DNA of 64,000 bases from Sodiomyces alkalinus F11. Its lineage: Eukaryota > Ascomycota > Sordariomycetes > Glomerellales > Plectosphaerellaceae. The notes below the pieces were generated by a model. The model had not been told where the DNA came from, made no database searches, and worked only from the letters and a program-made list of their open reading frames with translations. The position numbers and the translations under genes are program-made. Of the stretch, positions 33,558 through 45,769 are shown piece by piece. The stretch covers positions 183,881 through 247,880 of the forward strand of contig NW_021167085.1 of assembly GCF_003711515.1 (NCBI RefSeq), written 5' to 3'. Positions within the stretch are counted from its first letter, which is position 1; each line of letters begins with the position of its first letter.

Positions 33558-36500
33558 GTGGTGAAAATGATGCGAGGCCGAAAGGGGTTTGACAATCTTG
33601 GCGCAAAGCTGTGTAGTAGTTATAATCTGACGGAGGGAGGCGATGTTGGGAGGCAACTGGAGGTGTCCAGTTTTTCTCTTCTTTTTTCCCTTTCATTCAA
33701 ATGAACGCCAGGGCTGAACAAGGTTGAAGAATGACGGGGTGGAAGAAAAAGTCCGACGGCGTCTACACTGGCTGAAGCGGCTGAAGTGAAGAGTGGAGAG
33801 GGCGTCAGAGTAACTCGTAAAATGGAAAACCTGCGCCTCCCCTGGTGGAATTTGAGTTTTTCGTTTTCCGATTCCGGCTGAGCGCAAGGGGCAAGGGGCA
33901 ACGTAAGAAGTTCCGGCTGAACTGGCTCTGAACTGATGACCCGGGCGGTGCTGGGAAATAGGAAGGGCCGTAAGAAGTTGTGCCGGACGGAGTACGGGGT
34001 ACTTGGTCGAATACGCCGCGCAGGTGATCTGGCTGCGTGGTCGTGGTCGTGCTCGTAGTCGTGCTCGTGCCTGTGGTCTGTGACAGGGACAGGCTACAGC
34101 GGCGCGTATTCAGTAAGACGGAGATGGGAGGCGAGACGCTGGGAAATCGAGAGTCGTATTCGCGTATAGTTCGTTCTAGTGAGCCTTTCCTTCAGGGCGC
34201 TACGGGGTACCTGTGACGACGACGGGGCGCAAGATGACAGCCGTGGGCGTACAGAGTGGGAGGGAGATTGAGCGAGATTCCAATGAGGGCCCAGAATGAG
34301 GCTGTGTTGGAATCCGACTCTTGAGAGGGCTACGGGCTGGCTACCTCTCTCTGGTCTGCCTGCCTAGCTGAGGCGACTTTTGTAATCTGCTAGTCGTTGT
34401 CGTCGATTTTGGGACCCGTCGTGCGAATTGCTGCGCCGAAAAGCTGTGTTCTTCCAGGTTGAAGTGCGTTGTAGGCGGACCCAAGGAAGTGGTCAGGGGA
34501 ACCCAGGGAATTTGACTTGTTGGAACTGGGAGTTGGGCGGTTGTACGGATTTCGAGAAATTCTTGCGGAAATGCCCTCATGGTTCACCTGCAGCAGCCCG
34601 TGGAAGGACTGAGGGGGGCAACAAAGCAAAGCAACCGAAACAATGGAGAAGCGAGTGGCTTCTTGGCTACCCGCCAGCGGACCATAAAGTCCAATGAGGG
34701 GCTCACAAAGGGGGTTAGAAAGGGGGCGTTCGGGGGTGGTGGGGTGGTGGGGTGGTGGAGAGGTGGAAGGAGGCTGTGCAAAGCACGCAAAGGTGGGGCA
34801 TAAAAGGGGTGTGGGCACTCGGCAGTCCACAGTGGCAGCAAGCCATGAGCGATTTTCAAGGGAAGGACAGGAAAGTGGGCAAAGGGAGAAAGAAAAGATG
34901 GGGCACCAAGGTTAGGAAAAGACTTGAGTGGCCCACTGTAGCCACGGCCAATATGTCAGTACTCCTTTATCGGTGCTTGCTGGGTGGCTTGTTGATGTAG
35001 ATGAACCCCACCATCACCCCCGTCCACTTTCCGCCTGGCGGGTCGGCTTTCAGTCCGTGGTGGACGGGCGTCGTTGCTTGTTTGAAGCACAAGCACCAAG
35101 CTTTGTGGTTCCAAGACCCGGCGCGTGCGAGGAGATGGTCTGGAATCGTTTGGGCCGTTTGGGCCGTTTGGGTCGTTTGGGTCTGGAGCGAATCGATATG
35201 CTTCTGTGTTCTGCGTTTTGCGTTTCCGAGCTTCCATTTCATTCGCTTGGACTTTCAAGTGAGCTGCCCAGGGCCAGGGATAAAGAACAGAGAGAGAGAG
35301 TTGTCGACAGTCTTGGATAGACGAGACAACGAAAAGGAAACTCCGGCATCTGCAACGGGACCTACCTACACTATTGGCCCAATCGGGGCAAACCACGATC
35401 CCGAGACAGACATGGCAGACGCCGGTTCCATGCAGAGGAGTGCCAGCGATCTGTAAAACGTACATAAACCTGCCATGCCCTGCCGTGGTAGTTTGGTACG
35501 TGTATTTCAGTCATGCAGGACGTGCAGCATGCGGCGCGGGTGTCTCTCTCTGAGTGGCGGCAGACTACCAGACTACCAGACTACACGTACAACGCATGGA
35601 CGGGAAACTTGTGATAGCAGCGGAGCGGAGCGCAGGGGCGAACCCCTGGGGTGACCCGAATTTCGCCAGTTGTTGTTTTCGGTCGGTCGCCCACTCCCTG
35701 GCCTTGGACCTTGGATGAAAGGAAGCTTGAGATTCAAGTCGAAGAGTGCACGATTTTTTCATACCTTACACGGTAGTTCCTTCCATCTCTGGGCGATACG
35801 CTGTACGCTCACTTCCTTGCAAAGGGAGGTCCGACCAGGAACAGCAGGCGCGACCCCCATTCGGACCCACAATTGGAACGCCTGTTTATTGGCCTGCTAC
35901 TACTGCCAAGGATGGCGAAGCAAATGCCCTGACGCTTAAATCTTTTCACCGTGATGTCACTGGCTTGTCTAAGGTACCTTATTGGTTCATGTCCAGCTCG
36001 ATGTACCGATCCCCTCCCGCCTGCGGCCTCTATGTGTACACGATACACTAAGGTACAGTTCTAAAGTTCATGTCACCAAACCGATTCCTCCATTCCTCCG
36101 TACGGATACCTCGTCATTCGAAGTCACAGTCACAAAAGGCGATGAGCCTCTGGAATAAGATAAAGGGGGGAAAAGACTCTTATATCCGTAGGTGTACTCG
36201 CCTCCTGCATCAGTTCCTGGTGTCCCTGACCCGATGCAAGCCAAGACGCGACAACATCCAAAACCATGCACGCTCTCCAGGTCAAGTCCACCGCCAATAT
36301 AAATCGAAATCCATTTGCAAAATGGGGGTTTTTTTTTCTGTCTCTTCTCTCCACCCCCAAATGACGCGAGAAAGCTCCAATCACATCAAATAATGGAATC
36401 CTACCCAAGTCTATCCCAACGCCCCGGTTCTCCGACCACGATCCCAAAGACCCCAAAGACCTGACGTAAAGTATTTTTCTCACTCATTACGATTACGTGG

Positions 36501-39500
36501 TACTTGGGAAATCAGGGCCGAGCGACCTTGGACGTCATCTCCTGTCCCTCGATTCCCGTGGTCTTCAACGATTCAAACTTCCCACTCTGTCCCGACTCAT
36601 AGCCCCCCAAACTCATCATCATGCATAGGTTAATATCAGCAGGACGCCCGACTCTCAGCATCCGAAAGTATGCGTCGAGTGTCATCTCACCTCGACTAAG
36701 GTCCGCCGCCCGCGTACATCTACCACAGCCCGGAATCCACTCTTCGTGCTCGCTTCCCGGCTCCAATGCATGATCCGTCCCTATATATACACCGAAGAGA
36801 GGACAGGATAAGACGGCTCGTCTCTTTCGCTATCGAGGCGCAGAAGGGGGCTGTGTTCATATGAGGAGTCGAGCACGTTGCATGATGTGTGAATACCGGC
36901 AATTCCATCGTTTGCTCTGTCAGCCCAGTTCATCCCTCCTGACGGCGAATATAATAAGAGACGAGTCAGCTACAGGAAGCGTCATCACTACCCTCCGAGT
37001 GCAAGGGTACCATATATCCTTAACCTGGACTTCACATCAGACCAGGGCCCGGGAGTCCAGCCTCGGCCACGCGTCCTCTACTAACTTCCACCACTCGCCC
37101 ACCTATTCTTTCTTCCCGTCGATAACGAACCCGTCGTGATAACCAACTCTAGCTCCGTCAATATCTCCAGCCAGGGACTGGCGGAACGGAACGTCTCATG
37201 TCGGCCGTCTTCGAAAGTGTCTGGTCCTTTACTTCATTCCTCCCCCCTCTCAACGTCACATGCCATGTCTTATCATCGTCGACTCGTTGATGGGGCTCGA
37301 GAACTCTCTTGCCTAGAGATGCGGACTGGTAGGGAGCATGGGCCCAGGCCCTTGAAGGTACTGCATCTGGAAGCTGCGCCGGGAGCCTACATCGGTGTAG
37401 AAGCCGACTTTCAGGCGAAACCGTTGGCCTCAGCGGTTCGGTCGCGGGGGTCAGTTCGGCGCCTCGGTGTGACGATCAGTCTCGGGATGCCATTGCCAGC
37501 AGCCGACCAACGTTTCTTGGATCTTGCTGAAGAGGTTGGGGAGGCACTTGCTCGCTGTAGTCTTTTCCGGTTCCGACGAGTGATCCAGCTTGACGTGACC
37601 TGAGAATCTCTTCTTCGAGCTTCTGAGCAGCATTGGCCTTGGAATCATGTGTCTGTGAGAAGAAGAGAAAGCCTGATGGTCTGGATTCTGGAGCCTCCAT
37701 GTCGGCAGCAGGGCTAAAGGCTTGCGGAAGAGAGGCAGAGTGGGAAGACAATGACTCTCGAGGAGAGATGCCAAATCGGAGGAACGGACGGTTAAATAAC
37801 TCTAACCCCGCTTGCCTTCGAGAGTCCGGCCATCTGATCTTTTCGCTGCGGCCCAGGAGATCGATCGGAGATCCAGGTCCAGCTCTGCTGTGAAGTTGAG
37901 AGACACGCGATGCACCGGGGCAACTACCGGCAATTTCTGTAGTTCTACCTTTGGTAGCGAGACAACGGGCAGTGAGATCAGGTTGCGAGGAACTCGGCCG
38001 CCCGGGTACGAAGGCCCGTCACTAAGGACTCGGGAAGATCAGGGGTTCGGGGGCTCGGGGGCTCAGGGGCTCAGATCGCAAGGTCAAAGTGGATGCATCG
38101 CAGATCAATAACTACATGGCATTCCAGTGCGGACCAGTTGGATCCCTTCTGGCCGGACTTTTAAGACATGGTAGGCTGTGATCCCTGGGTATAAAAGCTG
38201 CAAGTCTGATTTCTTCCCATCGGATCATCAACCACCACTCCTGAAGTGATGATCAGTCGCCTCATTCTGCACATTCCCGTGACAGGACATTTGTCAACAG
38301 GAGAGTTCAACTTTGTCGGCGCACAGTATTCGAGGCAAAGGAATATAGAGAGACATAAGAAATTGAGGGAAGCCACTTCAAACTGAGAGCACAGAGTATT
38401 GGAGGCCAGGGACTCAGGATCCAGGACGTCTTATAAGACCATACAACATGGTAGCGAACTGGCGATCGCGACCTCAGGGCATTTGGCTCTCAGCCATAGA
38501 TCGATTTCACAAGATACCTGTGCGCGGTGGACCGGGGGTCGTCGACAGTCCTTGAGATGGTTCCGCCAGGGCTCAAGTTCTCAACCACATCGAACTTGAG
38601 CCGTCTCTCGACACAACCCGGTGGGGATGATTTCGACTTGCCGTCTTTGCGGGGTCTCCGGAGACGCCGAAGGTGGGACTCGGGTCCGGAGACAGGTCTG
38701 CTTTCTGCATGGCAAAGCGGTAACAGATTAAATGCCATGTTTTCTCGGGAGGATGATATACCTTGCCTCGCAGTAGTATTAGCATTGGTTAAAACCCATG
38801 GGGACTTTTGAGAACTACAGCCTAGGAAGGCGAAGAGAGAAGAAAGGCTGATATCAGGGGATCAGTGAGGAGGAGTCAGGACTCAGGATGGCCTGGACGG
38901 GTTCATGGAGATGATCCAAGTATCCACGAACCCCGGGTTTCCCACGTGTCGATTTAATATGTGCTTGATACAGGATGCACACAAAACAAGCAAAGATCTA
39001 CAAGCAAGAGACTGATATCGACCTTGGAAATATCGAGAGTCTCTGTTCTCCGTGATCCATCGGACGCAGCCAACAGTTCGAACTGAACAAATTCTCCACA
39101 CCGAGTTCTTTGTTGATACCATGAATCCATGATCTGTCGCCCCGTCCCCTTCATCTGACGCGATTTTTACCATGGGACAGACAGGGGACCCTCGCAAAGG
39201 CCCGACTCCCGCTGAAAGAGGTCGGAAACTGTTTGCTCAAGACCGCGAATCACCTCGCTCTCCGCCTTTTGCCAAGCTTTCATACCTCTGAACCCTTGTT
39301 CAACCCCAGACAAACCGTCTCCAACCCCCGATCTGAATATTCCCGCCGCAGAGCCGTGATTGGACTGCTCTGCCGGATAGAATCCTTCGAGCCTTCACTT
39401 TCGAATTATGCTTTTCTGGAGGAGGGGCGGGATAGGAATCATAGGATGGTTCTTTTGGTTCCTTGGTCACTTGGTCCAATGGAGTAGTGGACCCTTGAAC

Positions 39501-40271
39501 CTTGGCCCCTTAACGGCGTGGTCGTGGCACTGACAAGTTCAAGCTTCAACCGGCACCTCTGGCACCTTTGCTGTTGGCACCAGACTGGGAGCGACGGAGT
39601 CCACGGGACCACAACGCCGACGTCGGCGGTGATAAGTGACAGCCACTCACGTGCAAATTCAAACGCCGACTGCCGTGTCCCGTCTACAGTATCATCGACC
39701 TACCTTATCGGACGTCTCGTGCATACACTAACCGGTACTGACCCCGGCGACCTATCTTGGCCCGTCGCCTTTTCGGGGGTATTAGCCAACGGCGGGGCCC
39801 CATGGGGACGGTAAATTAGATCTACATGTTAATTCTTTGTCAAGTTGGATCTTGTTGGGACTTTTGTTTCCAGCATCATCCGTCCACGGGCGTATCACTG
39901 CCGTGAACTTCAACTGCACCTTGGCAGTGCAGCAATATGCCTTCTCAACTGTGGTTGGGATGGCTTGCAAAGGGACCGAAAGATCACGGACGCATGGCAG
40001 GGTCGAGGTCCCAGGGTCCAGGGGTCCTTCATGACGTTGACTTTGTTCTTGTGACGGAGGTCTGGCACTGGCCTGCTTTACAACCGAGTATAAAGTGAGG
40101 GCCATCTCGTGTGCTTGGGACGGTAATCGAAGGGTATGCCTTAGCAAGACATGCGTGCTCTCCTGTCATCCTGACTCGGACCCCTTCCCAATTATCACCA
40201 CAACCCTCCCCCTCTTCGTTACTCAAACCCAAACCCCATAGGCCATATAGCCTCCACCGAGTCCACTCACC
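33558..40271. other. Long intergenic stretch (6.7 kb), no supported gene
   Basis: This lies between two divergent genes. No frame has a recognisable domain. Weak minus-strand candidates exist near 37476-37750 (FLFFSQTHDSKANAAQKLEE region), but they have no proper ATG-led exon structure. Several (GGGTGGTGG)n, GTTTGGGCC and CGGGGGCTC short tandem patches occur (about 34735-34755, 35150-35185, 38040-38070). The size leaves room for a large promoter, a non-coding RNA or an intron-rich gene that I could not reconstruct. Confidence 0.45.
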
Positions 40272-41948
40272 ATGGCGGACAATGACATAGGCATGGCCAG
40301 CGCCGTCCACGTGGACGACGGAGCCAGACAACGCATGGCAGCCGCCATGTCCAAAGAAGAATTCAAGCACATCTCGCAAGAGGCCCAGCGTGCCTCCGAG
40401 GCCGAACAGCAACTCGGCCTCCGGGAATCCTTCAAGCTGTACCCGCACGCCATCGGCTGGTCCATCTTCCTCTCGACCTGCGTCATCATGGAAGGCTTCG
40501 ACATCACCCTGCTCGGCAACCTGTTCGCCTACCCGCCGTTCCAGAGAGCGTTCGGCGTCCTCCAGTCCGACGGCACCTACCAGCTCACGGCCGCCTGGCA
40601 AGCCGGCCTCACCAACGGCAACCAGGTGGGCCAGATCATCGGCCTCTTCGCCAACGGCATCATCGCCGAGCGCGTCGGCTACCGCTGGTCCCTGATCGGC
40701 GCCCTCGCCATGACCACGGGCGTCATCTTCATCATCTTCTTCTCCCAGTCCCTCGTGCAGCTCCTCATCGGCCAGATCCTCATCGGCATCCCCTGGGGCG
40801 CCTTCCAGACCCTGACCGTGACCTACGCCTCCGAGGTCTGCCCCACCCACCTTCGCGCCTACCTGACCACCTACGTCAACCTGTGCTGGGTCATCGGCCA
40901 GTTCCTCTCCATGGGCGTCCTGCGCGCCATGCTCCAGCGCGAAGACGACTGGGGGTACCGCATCCCCTTCGCCCTGCAGTGGATGTGGCCCATCCCGCTC
41001 ATCGTCGGCATCTTCTTCGCGCCCGAGTCCCCCTGGTGGCTGGTGCGGAAGGGCCGGCTCGAGCAGGCGAAGCGGTCGGTGCTGCGCCTCACCAAGCGGG
41101 AAGCCTTCCCGGACTTCAACGCCGACGAGAACGTGTCGATGATGGTGCACACCAACGAGCTCGAGAAGGCCATCTCGGCCGGGACCAAGTACTGGGACTG
41201 CTTCAAGGGGATCGACCGGCGCCGCACGGAGATTGTCTGTCTCACCTGGGCGGCCCAGCACCTGTCCGGCTCGACCATGATGGCCTTCTCGACCTACTTT
41301 TACCAGCAGGCCGGCATGGCCGTCGAGGACTCTTTCAACATGTCGCTGGGCCAGTACGCCATCGGCGGCGTGGGCACCGTGTTCTCCTGGTTCCTCATGG
41401 GCTGGTTCGGGCGCCGCACGCTGTACCTGACGGGCCAGGTCACCATGTGCGTGCTGCTGCTGACGATCGGGTTCGCGGCCTTCGCGGGGCGGGACAACGA
41501 GTCGGGCCAGTGGGCCATCGGCTCGCTGCTGCTCGTCTACGCGCTGACGTACAACTGCACCGTCGGGCCCATCTGCTACTCGCTCGTGTCGGAGCTGTCG
41601 TCGACGCGGCTCAAGAACAAGACGGTGGTGTTGGCCCGCAACACGTACAATATCCTGGGCATGGTCGGCAACGTCATGACCACCAGAATGCTGAACCCGT
41701 CGGCGTGGAACTGGGGTGCCCGGGCCGGTTTCTTCTGGGCCGGCACCTGCGGTCTCTGTGCCATCTGGTCTTACTTCCGTCTTCCCGAGCCCAAGGGTCG
41801 GACCTACGCTGAGTTGGACATTCTGTTTGATCAGCGCGTGTCGGCGCGCAAGTTTAAGAGGACGGTGGTAAGGACGCATGATGACTTGGGTGACAGCCCT
41901 TCGGAGGTTGATGAGATTGGTCTACCAGCGGACGAGAAGAAGCAATAG
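40272..41948 (+). CDS. MFS sugar (maltose/alpha-glucoside-type) permease
   Basis: An intronless gene of 558 codons starting at CACCATGG (40272), an ideal fungal context. A cytosolic N-terminus of about 60 residues precedes the first membrane segment. Sugar-porter motifs are present: FDITLLGNLFAYPPFQ (loop after TM1), GYRWSLIGALAMTTG, IPWGAFQTLTVTYASEVCP, the PESPWWLVRKGR motif before the central loop, FGRRTLYLTGQ and FRLPEPKGRTYAELD after TM12. The closest functional group I recall is MAL/MPH-type alpha-glucoside:H+ symporters. The exact sugar cannot be read from sequence. Codon use is strongly GC-ending, unlike surrounding non-coding DNA, which suggests good expression. Confidence 0.93.
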   Translation: MADNDIGMASAVHVDDGARQRMAAAMSKEEFKHISQEAQRASEAEQQLGLRESFKLYPHAIGWSIFLSTCVIMEGFDITLLGNLFAYPPFQRAFGVLQSDGTYQLTAAWQAGLTNGNQVGQIIGLFANGIIAERVGYRWSLIGALAMTTGVIFIIFFSQSLVQLLIGQILIGIPWGAFQTLTVTYASEVCPTHLRAYLTTYVNLCWVIGQFLSMGVLRAMLQREDDWGYRIPFALQWMWPIPLIVGIFFAPESPWWLVRKGRLEQAKRSVLRLTKREAFPDFNADENVSMMVHTNELEKAISAGTKYWDCFKGIDRRRTEIVCLTWAAQHLSGSTMMAFSTYFYQQAGMAVEDSFNMSLGQYAIGGVGTVFSWFLMGWFGRRTLYLTGQVTMCVLLLTIGFAAFAGRDNESGQWAIGSLLLVYALTYNCTVGPICYSLVSELSSTRLKNKTVVLARNTYNILGMVGNVMTTRMLNPSAWNWGARAGFFWAGTCGLCAIWSYFRLPEPKGRTYAELDILFDQRVSARKFKRTVVRTHDDLGDSPSEVDEIGLPADEKKQ

Positions 41949-43378
41949 TCACTGATTCCGTGATGGAAATGGGGGGGGGGGAAGGAGAGTTTGAGTGACG
42001 TGAACGAGGGAATGAATAGGGGTGGCCCGGGTGGGATGGCTAAGGGGTCAGATCAACGTTCAATATAAGCCACGACTTTTAAGACCATACAGTCTTGTGG
42101 AGTACTTTCTGGGGCTAACCTTTGAGAATGGCATTGTGATTGATGCAGCAGCACACTCACACGGTCTCTTCGATTTCGTGTTACCTCCTGTTACCTCGGC
42201 AGTAGACTGTAGTCCTATATCAAAACTTCAGAGTTCAGACTGATGCAGTAACCAGACCCCTGACATTCACCCCAGAATCCAAGCTACTCCGTACATCCTA
42301 AGAAATTCCCTGGTGTCTTGACCCCCGAGTTTATCACTTCCGTCCGGTCCGTCCATTCAATATGGATTGCCGGCATGGAGAGAAATGGGGATGCCGAGTG
42401 GTAGTTAAAGTCCCGAAAGCGTAAGCGCACTTGGCAGAACTGGGGCCCTGGGCTAAACAAGTGGCTTCCGGTTTTCCCCCGACAAAGCTTTATCCCGGTA
42501 TGTTCTCGTTGTTCCAATCAGGGCGTGAAGCCGCAGGCCATCCTTTCCCCATGGGGTGTTACCGTGTTAGTCCAACCCCCAAACCGGTGGCTCGGTGGAG
42601 ATCAGTTCGCCGGTCTCTCCAAACCAGGGCGAGAGAGCTTGACAAGTTGACTCTAGGGAGAATGTTTTTGCCTCTCTTTATCACGAGAGTCTGGTAGATG
42701 ATTTTGTATTTCACCTCGGGCTCTGGTAGCATCAACATGAACCCTTTGTTTTCGACTCACTTTGGCCTTCTTCTTCCGTTCTCTTTCTTGCGCCGGCCGT
42801 AGCTTTTCCAACGGTCAAGACCACTTGCTTTAGGGGGGCCGCAAGTGCGAATAGTCTAAATCGCCGAAAAGCGGACAACGCACTACATATAAGGGCTCTG
42901 GAGGCAGACTCTTCCCCGGAATAGTCGATCGTCCAAGGTAGAAAAAAGAAGAGAACGACATAATGAAGAACATATTCGCGGACACACTGTCGCCCAAGCC
43001 TGTATCTACAAATGGAGAGAAGGATTGTGAGGAAAGTGTATAGAATCAAACCCAAGACCGAACTTCCATGTTCTGTTTTCTATCATGAAGAGATTTAACA
43101 GAAGTCCACAGCTTTAATTTCAAATATCCCACATGGGGGACTAGAGTAAACAAAAAAAAAAAGAAGTCAACCGACATGTTGCAGGAAGAAAACTGAATCG
43201 TTTAGTCTACGTGGGTATATAAGCATAACGTCTGCGAGAACAACTAGGTCCAGGTCCTACCACCAGGACCTATATAACTATCCATCTCGCTTGCTCTTCA
43301 TCGTCGTGTTGTGCTCTTGTCTAACAATGTGTCCCAGGTCAGACCAAGCCGGGATAGCCTCCCTCGGATCACTTCCCT
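41949..43378. other. Intergenic stretch, nothing recognised
   Basis: About 1.4 kb containing the 3' ends of two convergent genes. Frames are short and unrecognised. Confidence 0.5.
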
Positions 43379-43657
43379 TCACCAGTGCCCCCGAGTCAAT
43401 TGGGCGAGCACAGAAGAGCGCTTGCCTTTCTGGACCTCCAGGTCAGCCTTGACGGCGTCGAGCACCCGGATGTGTTCTCGTCTCAGCTCCTCGACGTTGA
43501 GCTTCACAGCCTCGAGAGCCGTCTTGTGTTCCTTCTGGAGATTGTTGAAGTCGCGTTGCAACTCCTCGTGCCAAGGGTAGAGGACGAAGACTTGGAAAGC
43601 GAGGGCCGACGATGCGACGGCAAAGTTGGTCATGGAGATGGTGCGAGTTAGCCACAT
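43379..43657 (-). CDS. Small single-pass membrane protein with coiled coil, unknown function
   Basis: A 92-codon frame from an ATG in good context (CACAATG). One hydrophobic segment (about residues 9-27, MTNFAVASSALAFQVFVLY) is followed by a long charged helix with heptad-like spacing (DFNNLQKEHKTALEAVKLN, VEELRREHIRVLDAVKADLE). This architecture is common in small mitochondrial inner-membrane or assembly proteins. There is no cleavable signal and no cysteine. No named family is recognised. Codon use and the coherent helix make it more likely real than chance. The last residues (SSVLAQLTRGHW) depart from the helix and may be affected by an unseen intron. Confidence 0.6.
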   Translation of the reverse strand: MWLTRTISMTNFAVASSALAFQVFVLYPWHEELQRDFNNLQKEHKTALEAVKLNVEELRREHIRVLDAVKADLEVQKGKRSSVLAQLTRGHW

Positions 43658-45769
43658 TGTGACGACGTAGAGGACGAGGCGGATGGAGTGTGTAACGACA
43701 GTGTCCGGGTCGGTGTCGGCATGTAGCGAAGGTGGATAACGAAGGTGTGTATATCTGAGAAGCCAAACTGATGAAGGATGGGATTCCCAGGGGGGTATCT
43801 TTCGGAATTTATCGGCCTGAGAAGACTTGTATTACAGGTGACAGGTCGGTACTATAACGAGTGTTCTATGATACGGTTGATACCCCTGAAGGAAGGTTAG
43901 AGTTGAACTGATGAATTGATATGGATAGAAGGAGAAGCCAGACGACGTACACTCCATGGAAAACAGGTGAAAAGTAACGGCTAATCACTCGAGACACTCT
44001 GCTGGGCTGTTGTCGGCTTTGGTCTTGATGTCCCGTTAAGACGGATCGGGATTCAGGGGTGATCGCCGGGCTGCCCAATGGACCAGGGTATTGAATATGA
44101 CGGTGAGAGAGAGATATCGAGGAAGGCCTTATTTGATGTTCATCCACCCTGTTTCGACCGAAGAAACAAGAGAGGGTCACGGGAGATTTCCCCTTCTTTT
44201 TATGAGCTGACAACCCTCTCTTTTATCCTTGCTGCTGACCTCAAGACCGTCCGGCCGTTGACCCCGGACGTTCGGCATCCCTCTTACACGCACGTGTAAG
44301 TGGCCTAGTAGTGTGAAGAAATGTGGAGAAGTGTGGATCAGTATGGCGTGACTTGTGCTGGTGTAACTCTGGGTCCACGAATCACATGCCAGCAAGCTAT
44401 CCCTTATGTGGAGACTCTTCGGGGTGTTCGATACGATGTTTGCATTTGCAATTGGTCACTTCCGTTTGCTCTTAGTCATCCACGCTTTGCCTCTTTTAGG
44501 AATCGCCTTGTCTCCACTTCCACCCTATCGTCCCGGCGTGGCTTAACGCCTTCACCGGACTTAGCGGGTCCCAGACCCGGGTCGATTCACGGAAAACAAG
44601 ACGTACCACGGTCTTGTATCACCCCGGGGCTCCCTGTTAAGGGAAGGAAAGGCATAAGAACTATACTATACTATACATAGCAATAGCATACTAAGATGGT
44701 TCTTAGAATCAGCACCTCCCCTTTCTTAACTTGAATAGTTCCAACTTCTATGTCCTGATGCATTATATACAAAGATTGAAAACTTGAAACGGCAAACAAA
44801 TCTGATTAAGAAGGACAAAGCAACTTCCTCTTAAATTACATATATATTATATAACGGCTAGTTTAAGATATAATAGTATAATATAAGCTCCGACTTGACC
44901 CTCTGGCCAAAGATCTATCAACCACCATTGCCCACTTGTATTTTGATCTTTCAAAATCCGAGTCGTTTATATCTTCTTTTAGGAACAATCGGACCAAGTT
45001 ACCGTGGTACGCTTTGCAAGTAGAAGAGGGTTGACTATTAATATCACTGACCGCTCGAATGTCATTCAACCGGTTCTCCCATGAGTCCTACCTCTTCTCC
45101 CCCCTCCCTCCTTTTTCTTCTTCTTTTTTTCTTTATTTCCCAGACTTCCTGAAGTCTCTCTGCCACTGCCATCTGAGAGGCCATCACATGTCATCGTCCT
45201 GGGGAGGCACCGGCTCTGAAAACTCCTGAATTATCATTTCATTAGCGCTCCCACCCGTCATGTACGTAGTCGACCTATCATATCGTACCTTAGCTTACAC
45301 GTAGAAGATGACAAAGCCTGTGAGTCTCTCGGTCTTTCCCTCCTCTCTGCGTTCTGGTTGTTTCAGTCTCAGGCATTCTCTTCTATCTAACCCCGCGTTT
45401 GTTGCTCTAGGCTTTGAATAGAGACAAGTACATTGGCAGCAACCGAGTAACCAAGGAAGGCCGGGCAGAGGCAGAACAACCAGGGAATTTTGGAAGTGAG
45501 CTGAGCTGTTCACACAAACCTAAGGACCACATCATAACGGAGAAGAGATTTCCTGTGATTCATTCCTATAGTACGTGGGCCTCTGATACCTCCATGTCCT
45601 ATGTCCGTCTGAAGACGCAGCAACCTCAAGCAAACCAAACCCAAACCCAATCTGCAATAGCCCATCGTATCTGCACGTGGAGGCCAACCCTAGCCATCAG
45701 TCAAAGTATTCCTGCTGGTGAAACGGCAATGCAAAGTGCAAGACTGCGACCCCTGCTTGACAGCGTGAG
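43658..45769. other. Intergenic stretch with an AT-rich patch
   Basis: About 2.1 kb without a supported gene. From about 44640 to 44900 the DNA is strongly AT-rich (TATAC repeats, ATATATATTATATAA). A minus-strand frame at about 44863-45069 (KYKWAMVVDRSLARGS) could be a decayed repeat fragment but is not identifiable. Confidence 0.45.

Noticed and set aside
37476..37751. Minus-strand frame containing FLFFSQTHDSKANAAQKLEE
   Set aside because: The frame looks protein-like but opens on TTG. The only internal ATG is 18 codons in, and I found no upstream exon or conserved family. It is mentioned only as a weak candidate.
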